Positions 59,391 through 64,000 of a DNA stretch of 64,000 nt are shown in pieces. Every line of letters starts with the position of its first letter. Positions within the stretch are counted from its first letter, which is position 1. This DNA is from Microthrixaceae bacterium. GTDB taxonomy: Bacteria; Actinomycetota; Acidimicrobiia; Acidimicrobiales; Microtrichaceae. Under the pieces are notes generated by a model that was not told the origin of the DNA, ran no database searches, and was given only the letters and a program-made list of their open reading frames with translations. The DNA is taken from contig JAOSKI010000045.1 of the NCBI GenBank assembly GCA_027493675.1, positions 62,001-126,000 of the forward strand, read 5' to 3'. Position numbers and translations under genes: made by a program.

Positions 59391-60753
59391 GTGTCGGAGT
59401 TCGTGGACGAATGCGGTCTGAACGTGCGTGGCGGAGACGGTGGCGCCGGCGCGGTGTCGTTCCGACGTGAGGCCCACACGCCGATGGGTGGTCCCGATGG
59501 CGGTGACGGTGGCAAGGGTGGCGACGTCTGGCTGGTGGCGGATCGCAACACCGCCTCGCTGATCGCCTTCCGCGACCATCCCCACCGGCGCGCCACCTCC
59601 GGTGCGCACGGTTCCGGTGCCAAGCGCCACGGACATCGTGGAACCGACCTGATGGTCAAGGTCCCCATCGGCACCCAGATCTCGGATCAACAGGGCAGGG
59701 TGCTCGCCGACCTCCCCCGTGAGGGCGACAGGTGGCTGGCCGCCGAGGGCGGTCGAGGTGGTCGGGAAACGCCCGGTTCCTGTCCAACTCACGTCGCGCA
59801 CCCGCATTCGCTGAGCAGGGTGAGCACGGCCAGGAGCAGTGGCTGGTGCTCGACCTGAAGCTGCTGGCGGACGTCGCCCTCGTGGGTTTCCCCAACGCCG
59901 GCAAGTCGACGCTGATCTCGCGGATCTCGGCTGCGAAGCCGAAGATCGCCGACTACCCCTTCACCACCCTGATCCCCAACCTGGGCGTGGTCCGCACCGA
60001 CGACGACTTCGAGATGGTGGTGGCGGACATCCCGGGGCTGATCGAGGGCGCGGCGGAGGGTCGTGGGCTCGGTCACCGGTTCCTGCGTCACATCGAGCGC
60101 TCAAGGGTGCTCGTGGTGCTGATCGACCTTGCCGAACATGTCGAACCCGGTCCGCTCGAACAGGCCCGGGTGCTCCTTCGCGAACTTGGTGACTACCGCG
60201 GTGACCTGCTGGAGCGGCCCCGCCTGGTGGTCGGTTCGCGATGCGACGTCGCGACCCCTGAGACGATCGCCGAACTGGACGCGGCCGCCGGGCTGCTCAC
60301 CGAGGCCGGTGATCCGGACGATCCCGACGCGGAGGGCCTCGCTCCGCTCATGGTGTCGGCAGTCACCGGCCATGGGATAGCCGAGTTGGTGGGTGCGATG
60401 CGCGCGCAGGTGGAGGCAGCCCGGAACCAGGCCGAGACCGGCTCCGGATTCGTGACGCTGCGCCCCGTCCCCGAGGGCGTCGAGGTGGTCCGAACAGACG
60501 ACGGTGGCTTCGAGGTGCTGGGTCGTGAGGCACGCAGGGCCGTTGGGCTGTCGGACCTGACGAACCTCGAAGCGCTCGACGAAGTTCGCCGGCGCCTCGA
60601 CAGGCTCGGCGTCGACAAGGCCCTCGCGCGTGCCGGAGCGGCGTGATGGCGACCAGGTGGTCATAGGTGACTTCGCCTTCGGAGTACATGACCGACGTCG
60701 GCACCCTCACCGATGCCCGCCGGCGCACCCGACGCGAGAGGCGTGGCTCGTGA
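59391..60753 (+). CDS. obgE: Obg GTPase (CgtA)
   Basis: Ribosome assembly GTPase. GTG 59391; the glycine-rich Obg domain (VRGGDGGAGAVSFRREAH, GGPDGGDGGKGGDVW), G1 VALVGFPNAGKSTL, G2 and G3 IADYPFTTL, ADIPGLIEGA and a C-terminal OCT domain (FVTLRPVPEGVEVVR, FEVLGREARRAV). Frame errors near 59765 and 60640; the latter restores GDQVVIGDFAFEY and the stop 60751-60753. Overlaps proB by four bases. Confidence 0.95.
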
Positions 60754-61848
60754 GGGTCGTGGTGAAGGTGGGCACATCGAGCCTCACCGATGCCGCTGGT
60801 CGCATCGACGACGCTGCGGTCGGGCACGTCGCGAGCGAGGTGGCGTCGCTCGCGCTGCCGGCCCCGGAGCTACGCCGCACGAGGTGCTGCTGGTGTCCTC
60901 CGGTTCGATCGCCGCAGGCCTTCCCGCGCTCGGTTGGGATGCCGGCAGCCGGCCCCGTGACACGCGGACGCTCCAGGCGGTCTCCGCTGTGGGTCAGATG
61001 CACCTGCTGGATGCCTGGAGCCGGGCGTTCGCCGGCCACGATCTGGTGTCCGGCCAGGTTGCTGCTGGCTCCGCTCGACTTCGGCCACCGCGCCCAGTAC
61101 CTACAGGCCCGCTCCACGCTGGAACGCCTGATCGAGCTGGGCGTGGTGCCGGTGATCAACGAGAACGACGCCATCGCGGATGACGAGATCCGCTTCGGTG
61201 ACAACGACCGCATCGCCGCGCTGGTGGCCCAACTGGTCGCGGCCGACCTGCTGGTGCTGCTGACCGACACCCCCGGGTTGATGGATGCCGATCCCAGGCT
61301 CACCGTCGAGGCAGAACTGGTCGAGGAGATAGCGGAGATCGACCGTGAGCTGGAACGGGTGACCCCTGGAGCAGGAACGGCCCGTGGCAGTGGCGGCATG
61401 GCATCCAAGCTGGCCGCAGCGAAGATGGCTTCGTGGTCGGGGGTGCGTTGCCTGATCGCCCATGCCCGCCGCAGCGATGTGCTCCTGGGAGCCGTTGCGG
61501 GTGAGAGGGAGTGGGCACCTGGGTCCCCGCCCATGAGCGGCGCCTGGGCGCTCGCAAGCTGTGGATCGCGTTCGCCCTGCCGTCCTCGGGCCGGTTGGTG
61601 ATCGACGACGGGGCGGTGACAGCCCTCACCGCCGGTGGACGGTCGCTGTTGCCGGCCGGGGTGATCGACGTGCAGGGGCGTTCTCGGCTCAGGATGCAGT
61701 GGAGATCCTCGACAGCACAGGTCGGATAGTGGCCAAGGGGATCGTCGCAGCCGGTCACCGGGAGGCCGCCCGTTGCGCAGGGCGGCACACCTCGGAGACG
61801 CGCCTCGAGGAACTGGTGCACCGCGACGACATGGTCGTCCTGCTGTAG
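60750..61848 (+). CDS. proB: Glutamate 5-kinase
   Basis: First step of proline synthesis. GTG 60750; VVVKVGTSSLTDAAG, VLLVSSGSIAAGLPALGW, QYLQARSTLERL, VPVINENDAIADDEIRFGDNDRI-type segment, LLTDTPGLMDADP and GSGGMASKLAAAKMAS, followed by a PUA domain. Four frame errors (near 60870, 61065, 61505, 61680). proA does not follow; an HNH gene in the other orientation does. Confidence 0.94.
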
Positions 61849-61865
61849 GTCCACCGCGGTTCAGG

Positions 61866-63247
61866 TCAGGGTGGTGCGGGGCCTTGGTGGTCGGTGGCGT
61901 TCTGGGCGAGCAGCAGTTTGCCGTGGGGTGATTTCAGTGCGCGTACGTCGGGGGTGGGGTCGAGGTGGGCGTTGTGGGCTCTGGTGAGGTGTTGTTCGAG
62001 CAGGTCGGGTGGTAGGTCGTCGATGTGCAGGTGGGTGATCGTCCAGGGGTTGTGGCCGTGTACCAGACCGTGGTGACGCCGGCACAGCAACGCTCCGTTG
62101 TCGATGTCGGTCGAACCACCCAGGTGCCAGTCGATCTCGTGGTGCGCGTCGCAGTGCGATGCCGGTTGGTCGCATCCCGGGAAGATGCACCCGCCGTCGC
62201 GCACGACCAGCGCGTTGCGTTGGGCCGGGGTGAACAACCTGACGGTGTGGCCCAGGTTGAGCGGATTGCCCGAACCGTCCACGATCACCGGTTGGAGGTG
62301 TGCTTCGCAGATCAGCACCGCGGTGCTCACCGCGTCCACGTTGTACCCGTCGAGGGTATGCACCCCGGTTGGGATCCCATCGCGATCAGCTCGGATTGTC
62401 AGGGTCACCGACACCGCCGGTTTCTGGCTGTTCGGGTTGATCACCGCCCCGCGGCGTATCAGCTCCACGATCGCCCTGGCCCGCAACACCCCCATCGCCG
62501 GCACCGCAAGCCCGGTGGTGTCGTGTTCGCGGACCGCGGCGCGGTACTGCCGGTCGGTTTCGGCGTTGATGATCGCTTCGATCTCCACTGCGTTGTGACC
62601 GGTCAACTCCAGTTTGAGGTGCAGGTGGCCTTCGAGGTCCCTGCCCATGGCCGCGCTGTCACGGTCACCGCAGTCGGGCTCTGCGCCGTCGGTATCCAAC
62701 ATGGCTGCTACTTGGCGGAGATGGGTTACGAAGACGCTGAAACGATGGAACTTGCGAAGCGCACCAACTGGTGCTCGATGGCAACAAGAGCGTCTGTGAT
62801 GCGGTCGTTGCACACGGCTGTGAGCGCCAACACGTGGTCCACCGACACCACCCCGGCTGCGAGTGCTTCGGCGAACGCCTCGAAACGGGCCAGGGTGCGA
62901 GCGACCTTGAGCTCACGACCCACCGTCGTGTCGCTGCTGTGGGTACGGTGCGCTTTCCAGCGTTTGACACCCAGACCGGCAGCTGCCTCGGTGGCTCCCG
63001 AGCGATCCAGACGACCCAGCGCGGTGGCCTTCACCGCATCCAGGTGCCGCTGCAGGTCCTCGAGGGCAAGCACCGTGCCCATCAACCCGTCGTCGTCGAG
63101 GGTTGCCACGTCGGTACCGGCGAGGGCCGCGAGGAGGCCGTCCATGTGCTCACGTGCATCGTGGACCGGCTCCGGGGCGTCGTCGGTGATCAGGCACTCG
63201 TTCTCCCACTGCTCGCGGGCCCACACGCGCCACTCACGAAGCAGCAC
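61866..63247 (-). CDS. HNH endonuclease with DUF222 domain
   Basis: ~460 aa from GTG 63247 preceded by GGGGAG. DUF222 helical region (LLAALAGTDVATLDDD, AVKATALGRLDRSGATEAAA), a frame error near 62750, RALIVELI-like helix and the HNH motif in RDGGCIFPGCDQPASHCDAH, HEIDWHLGGSTDIDNGALLC and RRHHGLVHG. The Cys pairs and HH...N...H of the zinc/Mg site are complete. Such genes are abundant and repetitive in Actinobacteria; function is not known. Confidence 0.85.
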
Positions 63248-63250
63248 CTC

Positions 63251-63280
63251 CCCGAACGGTCCTTCCCCGAACGGTCCTTC
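63251..63280. repeat. 15-bp tandem duplication before the HNH gene
   Basis: CCCGAACGGTCCTTC is present at 63251-63265 and 63266-63280, directly upstream of the GTG start on the minus strand. Confidence 0.85.
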
Positions 63281-63432
63281 CCATCCTCGAACATGTGTTC
63301 GACGCTACAGCCGGGGTGCGACACCGATCCGGGATCCGAACCGCCGGATCCGCTCCCACATGAGAACCCTCACAGGCCGGCAGGCCGGAGCCGGTCGGCA
63401 CGGCACACCGGTACGCCAACGGGTAGGCGCTT

Positions 63433-64000
63433 CTACGAACCGCCCTCAGTGGCAGCGGTTCCCTCTGCTCCGGCGGTGCCGGCGGTCGCGGTGGCGTCGT
63501 CGGTAGCAGTCGTGCCCCCGGTAGCCGCCCCGGTCGCCGGTGCCTCGGCGATACCGAGGCGCGAGCGGATCTCCGACAGCCGTGCCTGGGCCTCGGTGTG
63601 CATGGAGGCCTGTTCCACCTCGAGCATCTTGGACTCCACCGACATGTCCTGGAGCTCGGAGGCACCCATGGCCTTGGCGTAGCGGGATTCGATCTTCGCC
63701 TGCACCTCCGAGAGCGTCGGGACGTCCTGTCCGACCTCTTCGGTGAGGGTGCTCATGGCGGTGTTCATCTGCTCCTGCATCTTGGCCTGGTCGAGCTGGC
63801 TCAACAGGCGCTGCTTCTCGGCCAGCTTCTGCTGCAACAGACGGGAGTTCTGCTGGACAGCGCTCTTGGCCTTGTCGGCGGCCTCGGTCGCCTGAAGGCT
63901 CATCGCCTTCATGTTCTCGACCTCGCGCTCCTTTGCGATCAGCTGGTTGGCGAACGCCTCGGCCGCATCGGTGAACTCCTTGGCCTTGGCGGCATCACCG
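63433..64000 (-). CDS. pspA: PspA/IM30 family protein, C-terminal part (partial)
   Basis: The gene enters from the right edge and stops at TAG 63435-63433; ~188 residues are visible. A long coiled coil (KEREVENMKAMSLQATEAAD, QKLAEKQRLLSQLDQAKMQE) followed by VQAKIESRYAKAMGASEL and an Ala/Thr/Gly-rich tail matches PspA/IM30 membrane-protecting ESCRT-III-like proteins. The N-terminal amphipathic helix is beyond the window. Confidence 0.8.
   Translation of the reverse strand, partial: GDAAKAKEFTDAAEAFANQLIAKEREVENMKAMSLQATEAADKAKSAVQQNSRLLQQKLAEKQRLLSQLDQAKMQEQMNTAMSTLTEEVGQDVPTLSEVQAKIESRYAKAMGASELQDMSVESKMLEVEQASMHTEAQARLSEIRSRLGIAEAPATGAATGGTTATDDATATAGTAGAEGTAATEGGS

Overview
High-GC bacterial chromosome fragment, almost certainly Actinomycetota and (inference) plausibly Acidimicrobiia. 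The evidence is gene order. The run mec-cysM-murI-MBL hydrolase-rph-rdgB matches the Mycobacterium Rv1334-Rv1341 order, without cysO. The run tig-clpP-clpX-folC-ndk-mreBCD-mrdA-rodA-radical SAM-DUF2344-rne-rplU-rpmA-obgE-proB matches the actinobacterial cell-shape and division block, without valS. DUF222/HNH endonucleases, an MpaB-like oxygenase and many lipoproteins also fit.

Layout. 1-700: tail of a thioredoxin-like gene, a long hairpin and tmRNA (ssrA). 690-2607: remnant of an element inserted in the tmRNA 3' end, flanked by a duplicated att core; it holds an integrase N-terminus fused to a TraA/MobF relaxase tail and an intact nucleotidyltransferase with a 57-aa partner. 2650-11300: mostly minus-strand secreted or carbon genes (sulfatase with TetR, lipoproteins, GH65 phosphorylase, subtilisin-like protease) plus one thioesterase. 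11477-16600: smpB, then the cysteine/murI/RNase PH/ITPase run. 16630-31660: PLP enzyme, SGNH hydrolase, clpP, rpe, RNA methyltransferase, glutaminyl cyclase, SEC-C protein, site-2 protease, msrB, epoxide hydrolase and tRNAs Leu, Lys, His, Arg, Gly. 31750-34700: cupredoxin, DUF1996 protein and beta-helix lipoprotein. 34960-41380: accessory zone between tRNA-Gly and tRNA-Pro with an ISKra4 remnant, an AbiE-type pair, two diverged copies of an unrecognised overlapping gene pair around an integrase remnant, an orphan HTH antitoxin and an HNH remnant. 41500-61850: conserved block for protein folding and proteolysis, cell wall elongation, RNA decay, ribosomal proteins, Obg and proline synthesis. 61860-64000: HNH endonuclease and the start-less end of a PspA homologue.

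A warning applies throughout. Many housekeeping genes (clpX, murI, folC, obgE, proB, mrdA, rodA and others) are interrupted by single-base indels, commonly in G or C runs. Conserved motifs continue in the next frame, so I read these as sequence errors and give each gene its full reconstructed span. Genes that look intact include smpB, mec, rph, both clpP genes, rpe, mreC, rpmA, the dGTPase, the beta-helix protein and both nucleotidyltransferases. In-frame nonsense codons (mreD, ISKra4) are a different class and may be real.

Functionally, ssrA and smpB form the trans-translation pair; tig, ClpP and ClpX form the folding and degradation set; MreBCD, PBP2 and RodA form the elongasome. The accessory zone and the tmRNA island carry two separate nucleotidyltransferase toxin-antitoxin-like modules plus the uncharacterised duplicated cassette, which is the best candidate here for something undescribed.
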